Shown one piece after another: positions 46,873 through 57,196 of a DNA stretch of 64,000 bases. A program made the position numbers and the translations under genes. Source of the DNA: Myrica gale (Eukaryota > Streptophyta > Magnoliopsida > Fagales > Myricaceae); assembly GCA_963930655.1 (NCBI GenBank), contig OZ005619.1:18747752-18811751 (forward strand), read 5' to 3'. Each line of letters begins with the position of its first letter. Positions within the stretch are counted from its first letter, which is position 1. The notes under the pieces were generated by a model. It searched no databases, was not told the DNA's origin, and worked only from the letters and a program-made list of their open reading frames with translations.

Positions 46873-47497
46873 GACAAAGAAGGAGAGGAGGGGACGATAT
46901 CAAGGAGAATCACCACCAAACCGGGATACAACCCTAAGCAAACACTAGGGCACACACACAGAGAAGACGAAAACTTCACAAGGAAGTACGGGAAACTATT
47001 TGGCGAAAGTGTACGGAGAGAAAAAGCCAAGACGAACCAAGTTACGCTTTTTACAATTTTGATTGTTCATGGATGTCATATAAACTTTTATGTTATTTTT
47101 CTTTCCCACTTTAGTCTTGGGAACTTCAGTGTCAGAGAGTATCCTTTGTGGTTGTCGGCTATCTGGGTTAGTAGATCAGTTAATCTTATTACGGATAAGA
47201 CCAGAGAAGAGTATAACTTACTTGATCCAGGACATTTTTAGTATTAGATTTCATCATTTCAGATAATGAAGTGGTTTCAAGAATTTTTAGAGGTCTTGAG
47301 CATCAATTTGTCATCAACCAAAAGGTCTACAGCTTATGCTGTTTATTTCATTGTTTATTTATTTTGTCTTGGCAACTTTTTATTGAAAATTATTGATCTT
47401 TTTCTTTCTATTTCCTTTTGTTTCTCGGGATCGGTAGTTGTCCTTCGCATTAGAAGTGGTAGCGTAAAGAATTTCTTCCAGGCAAACCTGAGCTAGC

Positions 47498-48283
47498 ATG
47501 GATCAGCAAGGACATGGACATCCCCCAGCAATTGGGGTGGTTGGTAGTGCAGCTCAAGTTTCATACGGCCTCAACCCATATCAATCTAACCAAATGATTG
47601 GGGCCTCCCCATCTGGAACCATGGGACCAATGCACTCTCATAGTCAGACAGCAGGTCTCTCTGCCTCTTCAGCTCAGCTTGCTCAAAACCAGCTTGCTTA
47701 TCAGCATATCCACCACCAACAGCAACAGCAACTGCAGCAACAACTCCAAAATTTTTGGGCAAATCAATACCAAGAGATTGAGCAGACTGCTGATTTCAAG
47801 AACCATAGCCTCCCGTTGGCTCGAATTAAGAAGATTATGAAGGCTGATGAGGATGTGAGGATGATATCAGCTGAAGCTCCGGTCATATTCGCCAGGGCCT
47901 GTGAAATGTTCATTCTAGAGTTAACGCTGCGGTCTTGGAATCATACGGAGGAGAACAAAAGGAGGACACTCCAGAAAAATGACATTGCTGCTGCAATTAC
48001 GAGGACTGATATATTTGATTTTCTGGTTGATATTGTACCCCGGGAGGACTTGAAAGATGAGGTTCTTGCATCCATCCCTAGAGGAGGGAGTCTTCCTGTT
48101 GGAGGTGATGGTCTACCTTACTATTACGTCCCACCTCAGCATGCTCAACAGGTTGGTGCTCCAGGGATGATTGTGGGTAAGCCTCTAACAGATCAATCTC
48201 TTTACGGCCAACAGAGTCGCCAGTATATGACTCAGACCATGTGGCCACACCTACAACAGGAGCAGCCGCCCTCAGATTCTTGA
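47498..48283 (+). CDS. NF-YC: NF-YC transcription factor subunit (HAP5, NF-YC3/9 type)
   Basis: A single coding exon encodes 261 residues. The start MDQQGHG is the usual NF-YC start and is the first ATG after the acceptor at 47481. The N-terminus is rich in Gln and His (HIHHQQQQQLQQQLQ, residues 70-84). The H2A-like histone fold spans about 103-182: FKNHSLPLARIKKIMKADED, MISAEAPVIFARACEMFI, LELTLRSWNHTEENKRRTLQ, KNDIAAAITRTDIFDFLVDI. It pairs with NF-YB, and the dimer with NF-YA or CONSTANS binds CCAAT or related sites; NF-YC3/9 act in flowering and ABA responses. The 5' UTR intron holds a full LINE, which could affect expression. Confidence 0.96.
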   Translation: MDQQGHGHPPAIGVVGSAAQVSYGLNPYQSNQMIGASPSGTMGPMHSHSQTAGLSASSAQLAQNQLAYQHIHHQQQQQLQQQLQNFWANQYQEIEQTADFKNHSLPLARIKKIMKADEDVRMISAEAPVIFARACEMFILELTLRSWNHTEENKRRTLQKNDIAAAITRTDIFDFLVDIVPREDLKDEVLASIPRGGSLPVGGDGLPYYYVPPQHAQQVGAPGMIVGKPLTDQSLYGQQSRQYMTQTMWPHLQQEQPPSDS

Positions 48284-49331
48284 GTGGAAGGAATAGCTGT
48301 GAGCCTGACTAGAAACATGGAAGGACAGAGTCAGTGAGTTAGTCATGATACTTTGTGGTTGTAATTTGAAAAACGAAAGTGCTTACCTTTGGCGCAGTAC
48401 AAGTCAATTGCTTTTCTTACTATGTAGTGATTACTCATAAAAGGTGCTTGTTTTGGTTAGTTGATGTCTTTCGGCATCGTGTAAAAGGTTTGGTCTATCG
48501 TCCTAGATGATGGGATTCTCTTCTTTAGCATGTGAAATATAGAAGTTATTCCAAACATTATATCATCTGTGTTGTCTGCGTCCTATTCTCCATATGCCAA
48601 GGTTGGTTGATTGATTGATTCATTGGGCTGATCTCCGCAGAAGCAAACTCTGTTGCGCTTAGAATCGACAAAAAGGACCATGTTTCTTCAACATGGTCCT
48701 CCCTCATCTTGAAAGATCCTGTTTTAATTTCACCAAGATCATTTGCTTATTTCTTTTCCCTGGCCTATCTGCCTATCAAGGGTCATGCCATTGCCAAGAA
48801 CTATGTTCGCTTTAGGCGTCCTTTCCATTTTTTCTTTTCCACTTTCTCTCGTACGTGGAACCCTTGCCCGCTAGATTGAATTGCTGTCTTAAAACTGTTC
48901 TGTTTACAATTGAATCAGTTTTATCATCTGCTTGTCTCAGTCCTCACACGTCCAGCCCACTTTCTACGAAACACTAGTGGACTCTCGCCGACCAAAAAGA
49001 GTGGAGAAAAGGAAGAACACTCACAGGCGCACGCGCACGCGCAAACAGCTATTAGCCTTTCCGCAGATGGTATCTTACACATTCTCTTAGCGACTTAAAA
49101 GAAGCTCTAGAAATTCTTCCTAGTGTTCTACGAGAGAATCACCCATAAATTTCATAACTTAAGAGACAATTTTTTAAAGAGAAAAAGAGAGCTCTTCTTT
49201 TCGTGTTCTGAAAGGAGGGACACTTTTATAGCCTCTCTAATCAACCTTATTGTGAGCTGTCATGTGTCACCACGCATGACAAGTGTCATGCATCGGACCA
49301 AGTGTGGCCATGTGCCACACATGTATGGAGT
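48284..49331. other. 3' flank of NF-YC and intergenic region
   Basis: The 3' UTR probably ends near 48550. From about 49090 to 49331 and again after 49641 the sequence (for example aataacatctcccactcgtcc) resembles LTR-retroelement DNA split by the LINE piece at 49342, but I cannot define ends or parts. Confidence 0.35.
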
Positions 49332-49341
49332 GCTCTCAATT

Positions 49342-49631
49342 TTTTTTTAAACAAACTGCCACAAACTTTATTAACTGAACTCAAAGAAAACACATCATCT
49401 AGGGAGGATCCATAAATCTAAAACAAATCAAAAAAGAGCTCATAAACAACGGAGTACCCCCTAGCACTAAACTTAGAGGCAGCCCAACGAGCCAAGTGGT
49501 GCGCCAAATCATTAGCACCTCTAGAAACAAAATGAAAGTCACAAGAAACAAAACCCGCTGCACAATTCAACATAACTCCAATTCTGCCATGGAGCCTCCA
49601 ATTCACACGTATAGGATACTTGCTCAAAGCT
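49342..49631 (-). mobile_element. 5'-truncated LINE (end of RNase H and 3' tail)
   Basis: A T-run at 49342 marks the poly-A end. The minus strand encodes the RNase H end region FHFVSRGANDLAHHLARWAA, as in LINE ORF2 proteins. Flanks gctctcaatt (49332-49341) and gccctcaatt (49632-49641) match at 9 of 10 bases and are the likely target duplication. The element is about 290 bp long. Confidence 0.8.
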
Positions 49632-49641
49632 GCCCTCAATT

Positions 49642-50023
49642 AATAACATCTCCCACTCGTCCAAGTGACTTATTTGAAAAAATATCCAAATCTTCTTTGG
49701 AACCTTGTAGCGGCAATAATGCACCTTTGGATTTGTGTTGAAGATGATTTCATTGTTGCTTTATCTTTCCAATAGACTTTAGTCTAGAACTTTCTTTTCT
49801 TGGAATACTCCAAACCATGTTCATCACTTGGATTTTATTTGAATGCGAATTTTACTTAGAAAAAAAATGGTCGATCTTGCATTGGAAAAAAAGGAGATGC
49901 GGGAACAGCAGAACAGGTCATCCTCACACAACTGAAGTACAAAAGAAGAAACAGAAACTTATGTCCGTCCAGCAATTTATTTCCTGCGGCGTGTGCGATC
50001 TCCGCACTATCAAAACAACAGCA
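49642..50023. other. Intergenic between LINE fragment and NNRD
   Basis: I see no gene. The part near 49642-49800 may belong to the same old LTR-type sequence as 49090-49331. Confidence 0.3.
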
Positions 50024-53000
50024 TCAACTAGCAGGACAGATATCCTCCAAACTGCAACCCAATAAAAACAAGTTAAAAGCTTAGACTGCATTCTAGATTC
50101 CGACCAGAAAATCATTCCCAAAGAAGCCAATACCTTCTTCCTAAGTACTCAAATGATGTCGCCCGTCAGCGTAGACCTCTTCTTATTCTGAAAAGCAAGC
50201 GATGCTGCCTTCCTTAACAAAGCCGGCCCAGCAATGCTCCCCAATATTGTTGGATTAATTTTGCTGAAACAATGAAAAATGGAAGGGAAGAACCGTTTTC
50301 ACACAAGGGCAAGACTAGATGAGTGATAGATAAAAACTGAGAAATTATGTAGCAACAGAAAAACTTCAAACCTGATACTCGAATCCCCTTCTGCAGCTGA
50401 AAGACGTTCACGAGCCCACGATACAAACACAGCAACACTGGAACAGATGAACATGAAATAGTTTTTTTTTTTCAATCCAAGGGAACATAAGCTCTCCAAA
50501 TTTGAAGTTCTAGATACAGATCCACTAGTTGTCTCATTTTTCACCTCAAGGAACAGTTTCAACTTTCTTTCCCCCATCTCTTTACAGGATCCAAACAGGG
50601 GGTTGAGAAAAAGAATAAGGGCAATAGGTAAAGTGAATAAGATGAAAGAAAAATAGAAGCAAAAAGAAACAAACACATCCAACGAACAAAGAAGCCATCT
50701 GAAGCACTCAACTCAACCACCCGAATCCCAAAATCAGAACCATCTAAACACGAGCAAATAATTTTTCCGAGTACTGTTTTGTGTTGAAAATCATAAATAG
50801 ACACCTGCCTTCCAGAAAGTATATCACCCTGCCCGCCACAGCGTCGAGGAGAACCATAGATGCTCACTGATTTGACTGCACAAAAGCATCAATTATTATG
50901 ATTGAACAGTGTTCCTGAACCACACAATTTGAAGAGTTAAGACTAAAACCAATACCTGACAAAGGATATGAGACTAGTTCAATTAAGTTCTCAAAGTGGG
51001 TCTACGGCAAAATCATGAGACTTGGAAATTAGTAAAATTTAATAAAGCAATGATATATGTGGATGTTCAAAGAGTGATAAGACATTGAGCATGGAGGGTC
51101 CTCATGCTTGCCTTCTCTAATAGGTATATCATTCATGGGCAATTGACAACCTAAAACCTAAAATATCCAATGTTGCAGTTACTTTTTTTTCTCTCTCTTC
51201 TTTTCAATATTTAAATGACTTGATCCAAGATGCACTGATTGGCTGAACTCTGGTTCCTAATGGTGGAATATAGTAGGAAAGTATATCATGGGAATAAATC
51301 TTGAAACCAGACAATAACAAGCCTTATCCTACATAGCGATATTCACATAATCAAAAATAGAGAAAAAAGTAACATTTACAGGGAATTAATCAACTCGCGG
51401 TGACACATCTATTGCACAAGCCCCGTTGACCATATATTCTTTCCAAAGAATTAAGTTAGATTTCTACCCTCATATCTTGTATGATGCATTCACAGAAAGT
51501 GCTGACATACTAATGATAAAGTACACCTCAACAAATGTTTAATACTATACCATAAAATCCTGTAATTCAGTACCTGTCTCGCTGTCACTGACGAGGTCGG
51601 ATTTTCCTTTGCGTAGGATGTTTACGCCACCAATCCTGACCAAGAAGGGACAGCCTTGTAAATTTTCTAAACATAGGGAATTCAGTCCATGGAAAAACTT
51701 TTTTTTCTTTTTGATAAGTCAGTCCAAGGAAAAACTTATACACCAACCCAAACATAATTGTAAGTTTATACGTGTCCGGAGAGAGGTACTTAAAAAAACA
51801 GAGCATCCTCCCCCCTTCCCGCATTTCTGTATGTTAATGCAAGTGTAAAGCTCAGTGTGTCGCGCATCAACAAATCATTTCTAATGACTGACAATAAAGA
51901 ATTTGAAAGATAACTTTACCCTTTGGCTAGAGATAGTAATTGCTCATAAGCGTCTTGCTCCTTAACTTCGCAATTCAGCACTTTCTCAACAAGGCGCTTA
52001 TATTCATTTACATTTGGAGTAAGGACAGCCAAGGAATAACCAGAAACAAGATCAAGATTGTTTGTAACAAGAAAAAGTCCATCCTGGAAAGGCCACTTAT
52101 ACTGTCAGCTGAAAGGCCAAACCACCTCCTCTGCTGTAAGGGATACAAGTATAATCAAGTACAAATCTGAACCTGATCGTGCATACAATCGTAGATAACA
52201 TACCCCCGTCTACAACAATTGGAAGATTGCACTTTCTTGCATGCTTCATGATTTCGCTAACACAGACCTGGACATGATATGTGAGCCAGAAACTATTTTA
52301 GGACGACATTAGACAGCAAAACTGTATACCAAGAAGGAAGATAATGAGCAAGGGAATGCAAGATAGAAAGTAGAAGCGGAAAGTTTTTTCCATCATAACC
52401 TTGTGGACATTGTATACAATTCATTCAAATAAGCCTTACACCGAATCAAAAGATTTGAGATTCTCATCAATTTTGTGAACGTTAGACACTAACCACACAC
52501 TAATGGCTGTGAAATTCATAGCTTAAATTGATCTCCTCAACTGAACTTTACATTCAATAAACAACACTAGGGTTAAGAAAAACACACCAGAAGAAATGGG
52601 TCCCTTCCAAGGCCTGGACCAACAACAAGGCAGTCAAATCTTTCCATCCACTTCACAACCTCAGCAAGAACCTTCCTGGATATGGATTGTTTATCCTCAT
52701 CCCTGAAAACATCCTTATGAGGAAATCAGAACCCCACACAACTCGAAGATAAAATTTGCCCATTCCACAGGACAAGCAGATTTGAAACAAAAACAACAAA
52801 GACTCACCTGACACTGTAGGATTCTTCTAAAACAGGGTGCACAATTAACTCAGGACTAGCTTTTTATGACTGGAGCTGCATCTTTTGTACAGAAAACATG
52901 CGACAAATCTGCACCCTGGGAGGAAAGAGCGTAATTAAGTTCATTGAAACAGGCACATCACAAATAAATATATGACGAAGCACCACATAAAAAGCAAAAC

Positions 53001-53711
53001 GAAATAAATTTCAGTAAGCATGCTTATATAGGAATTAGATTGGAACCCCCGCTCCCCAAAAAAGAAATAGAAAGGAAAGAAAAACATAAAAAGAAGACGA
53101 AAGAAATAGGAAGGCAGAGCACTAACAATTTTTAAAGCTGAAATAGCTGCAAAATATGGAGCACCTGTGTATTCACGACATCCGCCGATTACAGCTACCT
53201 TACCTGATAGAAAACAAGGAGTGGTTGAAGGATTAAACTGAGATATCTAACAACCTTATACAACCCAAAAGAGAGAAAAAAAAAACACAATACCAACCAG
53301 TATTTTTAAAGGAAATAAACTTCTGCCTAACTCAAACAAAGCAAAAGACTTCTTGAAATTTTTGACGTAACTTATAGGATTACCAGAGTAATCAGTTTTC
53401 ACCGTGAAATGGATTTACACGAACCATAGAGTAAGTACAGATTATACGTAAGTAGTGAGATTAAGAGGAGAAACAGAAAGAGGAAGAAATTAGGAAAGCT
53501 TATCAGGCTAGCTCACCCGCCTGGCCTTTATGTTTGCTGCGATCAAGGGGTGGTGTATTGCTCGCAAAATGTGCTCAGCATCGGCCTCCAACGCAGTCCC
53601 TTCTAGTGCCTTTGTTTGTGGCATTATTTTCTGCTGGGATTGATCAGTATAGCCCCCAAGAGACCTTATCAAGAACTGTTGTCTTCTGAAAACAGCTGAG
53701 GAAGCCAACAT
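50024..53711 (-). pseudogene. ATP-dependent NAD(P)HX dehydratase (NNRD), multiply disrupted
   Basis: Eleven exons (53711-53517, 53203-53127, 52915-52808, 52702-52588, 52267-52204, 52083-51920, 51635-51574, 50875-50809, 50437-50372, 50263-50134, 50051-50024) follow the whole NNRD protein from MLASSAVFRRQQFL to SLEDICPAS. Conserved motifs are present: [32 protein letters not shown] and GGQGDILSG (ATP and catalytic site). Four small indels break the frame: a lost base after RAI in exon 1, two lost bases after VIKS in exon 3 (giving TAG), an extra G at the exon 5 donor, and an extra T after GDII in exon 10 (giving TGA). The enzyme repairs hydrated NADH and NADPH. Either this is a young pseudogene or the assembly has errors here. 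The intron after exon 8 starts with GC. Confidence 0.82.
51701..51719 (-). mobile_element. 19-bp retroposition scar with 18-bp target duplication
   Basis: The insert ttttttctttttgataagt lies between cagtccatggaaaaactt (51683-51700) and cagtccaaggaaaaactt (51720-51737), which match at 17 of 18. It looks like the poly-A tail plus the last bases of a retroposon ending acttatcaaaaag. It sits in the intron between NNRD exons 6 and 7. Confidence 0.65.
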
Positions 53712-54366
53712 ATAATCTTTTGCGTTACCCAATACAGCAAACTGAGAGTTCATGCCATGTTTACCAACATGAGGCAAATAGCGCAACTTCCTTCTACTGA
53801 GTACTGAGCATACAAAAAAAAATCCTGTGAGCTGTATAATCATAATCGGACTCATGCAAAAAGAGGCACATTTCCCATTCCCTAGCCGGAAAGATATGTA
53901 CCGTGCCTTTGTAACCATTACGTTCATTCACTGGGATGAACATTTTCAACTTGGGACCAAATGGGAATCCAAAACAAGCATTGACTTTGGATATGTACTA
54001 AAAGGGAATTGCAATTCACGGAGACCATTGAACTAATATGCAAACAAAATTGACTATTGTTAATCGTCAACCAAGACAAACAAACGAAAACACTAATGTA
54101 ACTTTATTATAAGTCCTATTACCAATTTCCCAAGGAAATGTTTGGTAACTTAAAAGAGACAAACATCCGGAAAAAACAGACACCAAACTATGACTAACAC
54201 AGTTTTGGGACTGGAAAATGAGCATGGAATTAGCAAATTTAGGCGAATTCGATTCGGCTGAATGATTAACAATTTAACATAGTACCTGAGCTACACGTAG
54301 ATTTAACTCTAGGAATTTCAATCCCCACGGAAATCTTCAGAAGAATTTGATCAAATAAGGCGCACC

Positions 54367-54484
54367 TGCACGGAAATGTCGAAAGGCGGAGCAAGTGAAT
54401 GTCGCGACCCGTTCGGCAAACAAGACGTCCAACGTTTTTCGGCTGTGACTGTGGGATTGATCGCCCACTAGGCCACCACTCCAC
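54367..54484 (-). other. Possible 5' leader exon of NNRD
   Basis: On the minus strand a GC-richer segment ends ttccgtgcag followed by a gtgcgcc donor. It could be the first, untranslated exon upstream of the coding start at 53711. This rests on position and one donor only. Confidence 0.3.
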
Positions 54485-55254
54485 GATGCCTCGATCCTGG
54501 GCCTCGTCTGTGCAGCCTCGGGGCCTTTCTGAGGATAGTGATCTCCAATAACGGACTTTTAGCGGTAGCCGTCCCGGTTACATTTATATTGAGATATTTA
54601 TTTTTAGCCTTTTATACTTTTTACTCCCATGTATTCTTTTTTGTAAATTAATCTAAATATCAATAAAATTTAAAAATCATGAAATTCAAAAGATCCGGAT
54701 ACAATAAGAGAATATTTTCTAGATAAACTAGAATACTATTATTCGAAACTAGCTTATGTTGAGCATAAAAAATCAAGCCAATACGAATTACAAACAAGAT
54801 TAAGTTCAAATGCCTATAGATTGCACAACAAAACCAATACTTTGAAGCATGCATTACATAAAAGAATCAGTCTGGGCAAGTTAAAATCTGCCTGTGGATA
54901 TCAAAATTATAATCAAACTACTAAAATATCGAATCCGGTTTCTACAGAAAGCATGAACCAACAGAGTTTAAGAAACAGTGAGACTTGAGAGAGAGATGTG
55001 ACAGAGGAGATAAGAAGAGATTGAGGAGGCTGGGTAGCTGTTGTCACATGTGCAGGGATTTTGGATAGGGATGGGAGGAGAGGCGGAAGGAAAATGCGAA
55101 AGGGGTTGCTGGAAATTTGGAATCGATTCAATCGAATGAGAATTGAGAGGGGGTAAAAAGAAACTATGTCGTTTAGTTTTTTTTTTTAAAATACTAATGT
55201 AAAAAAGTAAGAAACGGGCAACAGAGACACTAGGAACCTAGGGCGTAGATGTTT
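54485..55254. other. Intergenic region upstream of NNRD
   Basis: I see no gene. Minus-strand open frames here, such as 54913-55131, match nothing I know. Confidence 0.35.
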
Positions 55255-55470
55255 GTTTTGAGTAAAATTATAGAATTATAATAGAATTGTGAATATTTAG
55301 GTGATTTTAGAATGATATTGTATGCATGTAAAAGTTGTTAAATTGTATTGACGTGTGTAAAAAATAATAATATTGGGTTGTATTAAAATGCGTGATTTTG
55401 TGATGTTGAGATTGTACGTGTAAAAAGTAGGATGAAAATCTTAAAAAAAGTGGGAACCGAACATGCCCCT
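55255..55470. mobile_element. AT-rich MITE, uninterrupted copy
   Basis: The stretch begins gatgtttgttttgagtaaaat and ends gggaaccgaacatgcccc. It aligns with 17580-18170 except that the 352-bp insertion there is missing, so it shows the empty site (gtgatgttgagattgta). Confidence 0.65.
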
Positions 55471-55764
55471 AGTAACCTACCTCACGATGACCAGATCCTG
55501 GGCTGAGGGCTACTGGGCCAGATTGATTGGCCTCGGGCTATATGCTAAAAGGCCGCCGCAGCCCGCAGAGAGCGGCAGCGCGGCGCCCGCTACGTAACAA
55601 GTTCTACGAATCTCTAGAGGTTTTTACGTTGTAGTTTGTAGGTATAGGGACTACAAGTCGTTTAATTGTCCGCATCATACGACAGCGTTTGGTTTCCCTT
55701 GGTATTTCTCTTCCTGTTCGGATACACTGTTCTCTGCTCGCGAGGAGGGAGGGATAGAGAGAGA

Positions 55765-55926
55765 ATGATGAAGCAAACAGCGAAGATGAACGCGGTAAGG
55801 TCGGGGATAATAGTGGTGGGAGCGTTGGCGTTCGGATACCTTACCCTGCATCTTGGGTTCAAGCCCTTTCTCGAGAAAGCTCAAGAAACCCTCGAAAAAT
55901 CTGACCCCTCTCCTCCCTCCCAATAA
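55765..55926 (+). CDS. Small chloroplast outer envelope protein, OEP7-like
   Basis: The frame from the ATG at 55765 encodes 53 residues. Codons upstream in frame include no ATG. It begins MMKQTAKMNAVRSG, has one membrane segment (IIVVGALAFGYLTLHLG) and then FKPFLEKAQETLEKSDP. This pattern, a short basic N-terminus, one moderately hydrophobic helix and FKPFL(E/D)K...KSDP, resembles OEP7/OM7-type signal-anchored proteins of the plastid outer envelope. There is no intron. The gene is very small but conserved-looking and intact. Confidence 0.65.
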   Translation: MMKQTAKMNAVRSGIIVVGALAFGYLTLHLGFKPFLEKAQETLEKSDPSPPSQ

Positions 55927-55929
55927 GTA

Positions 55930-56740
55930 ACTACAATCCGTGTCTTTTAGTTTTCCTTACCTCTTTTCTTTATGGGGTTCGTTCTTCTGTTATACTGAGC
56001 TACAATCTGTTTGGATAAAGAGGCAAATAGAGAGGAAGGTATGGTGAACCTATCTATATACTCTCTCATTCGGTATATACATATTCACACGAGTTTCGTT
56101 TCAGCCCCTTAAATTTTTTTCGCACAATTTTTTGGCACCGATCCGTGAGTGTCATTATTTTTTTAACAAAACAGAGATCTCTATGTAAATTTGAGCTTCA
56201 GCGGTTTTGATCATCTATACTTTTACTGTGCGCGCCGCCACCTTGATCTCCCTGTGAAGGAAGACATGTTTTTACCACCCTTTCGAGTGTCTTTTTCTGT
56301 AATTTTTCTCAATCTCTTTCATATTGGTTACATGATGCAATATCTGGCGTTTGTTAAACTCCGAAGTTCATATCATGCGCTAGTTCTTTTACTGACCTCA
56401 GTTTGAGTTTGCTTCCTGAGTAGTTTAGGCTGCAAATATGATTAAATTGCATCTGTTTTTTATTATCATCTGTCTTGCACCTGTACACTTTTCCGATCAC
56501 TGTCAGTGGTAGACATAATTGCAACAGATTCCTCCAAACTCATTTTGATATGTGATTTCCGGTAACAGTTTTCTGGTCGTGCTGAAGGAACGACATTAAG
56601 CACAAAGTTATTAGTATTTGAAAGTTTGTCGCTTGGCATTTTTATTAAATAGAGGTTATCTACAAACAGAGTAATCAAATCCAACTAAGATAAATAGTAT
56701 ATTTAGCCTAATTGTTTGACTATTATGCAATCTTTATTAG
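55930..56740. other. Intergenic region
   Basis: Presumably the 3' UTR of the OEP7-like gene followed by AT-rich DNA. No gene recognised. Confidence 0.35.
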
Positions 56741-57196
56741 ATGGATTTGCAAGAAAATTTGGAAGATGATGAAGATGGAAATTGGGTACTGAATTGGGAT
56801 AGAAGAAGACAATTGGCCGTGGCTCAAGTTCTTTGTTATGTGGTTTATGCAATGTGTATGCATCATGTAGATTGCCCCACCCACCTAGTTGATCAGTCTA
56901 GAGCATCTTTGGATAGCAAAAAACGGAAGTTCGAAGGCATAAGGGAAGCAATTAAAGATGTTGCAAAAGCAATCAGGGAGGGAAATGATATTATGAAGAG
57001 AGGACAAGCTCATGTTTATTCAGAGGAAGAAGTTTTTGCGGAACTGGTGAAAATGGGTGTAGATCAGAAGTTACGCTACAGGGCCTACACCTTCCTTACT
57101 GAAGATGCTGCATGGGTGAGAGTGTTCTTTGGTTGCCCAATTAATGAGCGCAAGGACTTTTTGCTACAAGTGATGAATGGTTCCAAATATCCGTGA
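56741..57196 (+). CDS. Myb/SANT-like or Harbinger-derived protein (151 residues), maybe a relic
   Basis: The C-terminal half (EGIREAIKDVAKAIREGNDI, VYSEEEVFAELVKMGVD, YRAYTFLTEDAAWVRVFFGC, NERKDFLLQVM) has the helical layout found at the end of plant Myb/SANT-like proteins linked to PIF/Harbinger elements. The N-terminal 45 residues (LNWDRRRQLAVAQVLCYVVY) resemble the start of Harbinger transposases. No DNA-binding Myb part precedes it in the window and tttattag directly upstream could be a splice acceptor. It may be a domesticated fragment, the last exon of a longer gene, or a relic that happens to remain open. Confidence 0.45.
   Translation: MDLQENLEDDEDGNWVLNWDRRRQLAVAQVLCYVVYAMCMHHVDCPTHLVDQSRASLDSKKRKFEGIREAIKDVAKAIREGNDIMKRGQAHVYSEEEVFAELVKMGVDQKLRYRAYTFLTEDAAWVRVFFGCPINERKDFLLQVMNGSKYP

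Larger units (their letters stand above)
40794..47045 (-). mobile_element. Full-length L1-type LINE in the 5' UTR intron of NF-YC, antisense
   Basis: This 6.25-kb insertion is bounded by perfect 15-bp copies of gctttttacaatttt (40779-40793 and 47046-47060). The T-run at 40794-40800 is the poly-A end of the minus-strand element. It contains ORF1 and ORF2 in order, and ORF2 is open over 1364 codons. An identical target duplication and a whole ORF2 argue for a recent insertion. It lies in intron 1 (40344-47481) of the NF-YC gene, opposite to the host strand, and makes up nearly nine tenths of that intron. Confidence 0.92.

Noticed and set aside
49090-49810. Possible LTR-retroelement sequence around the LINE fragment
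   Set aside because: The aacatctcccactcgtcc motif looks familiar from plant elements, but no ends, primer site or coding parts can be defined.
54913-55131. 72-codon minus-strand frame with a hydrophobic stretch
   Set aside because: No recognisable family and no supporting gene structure.
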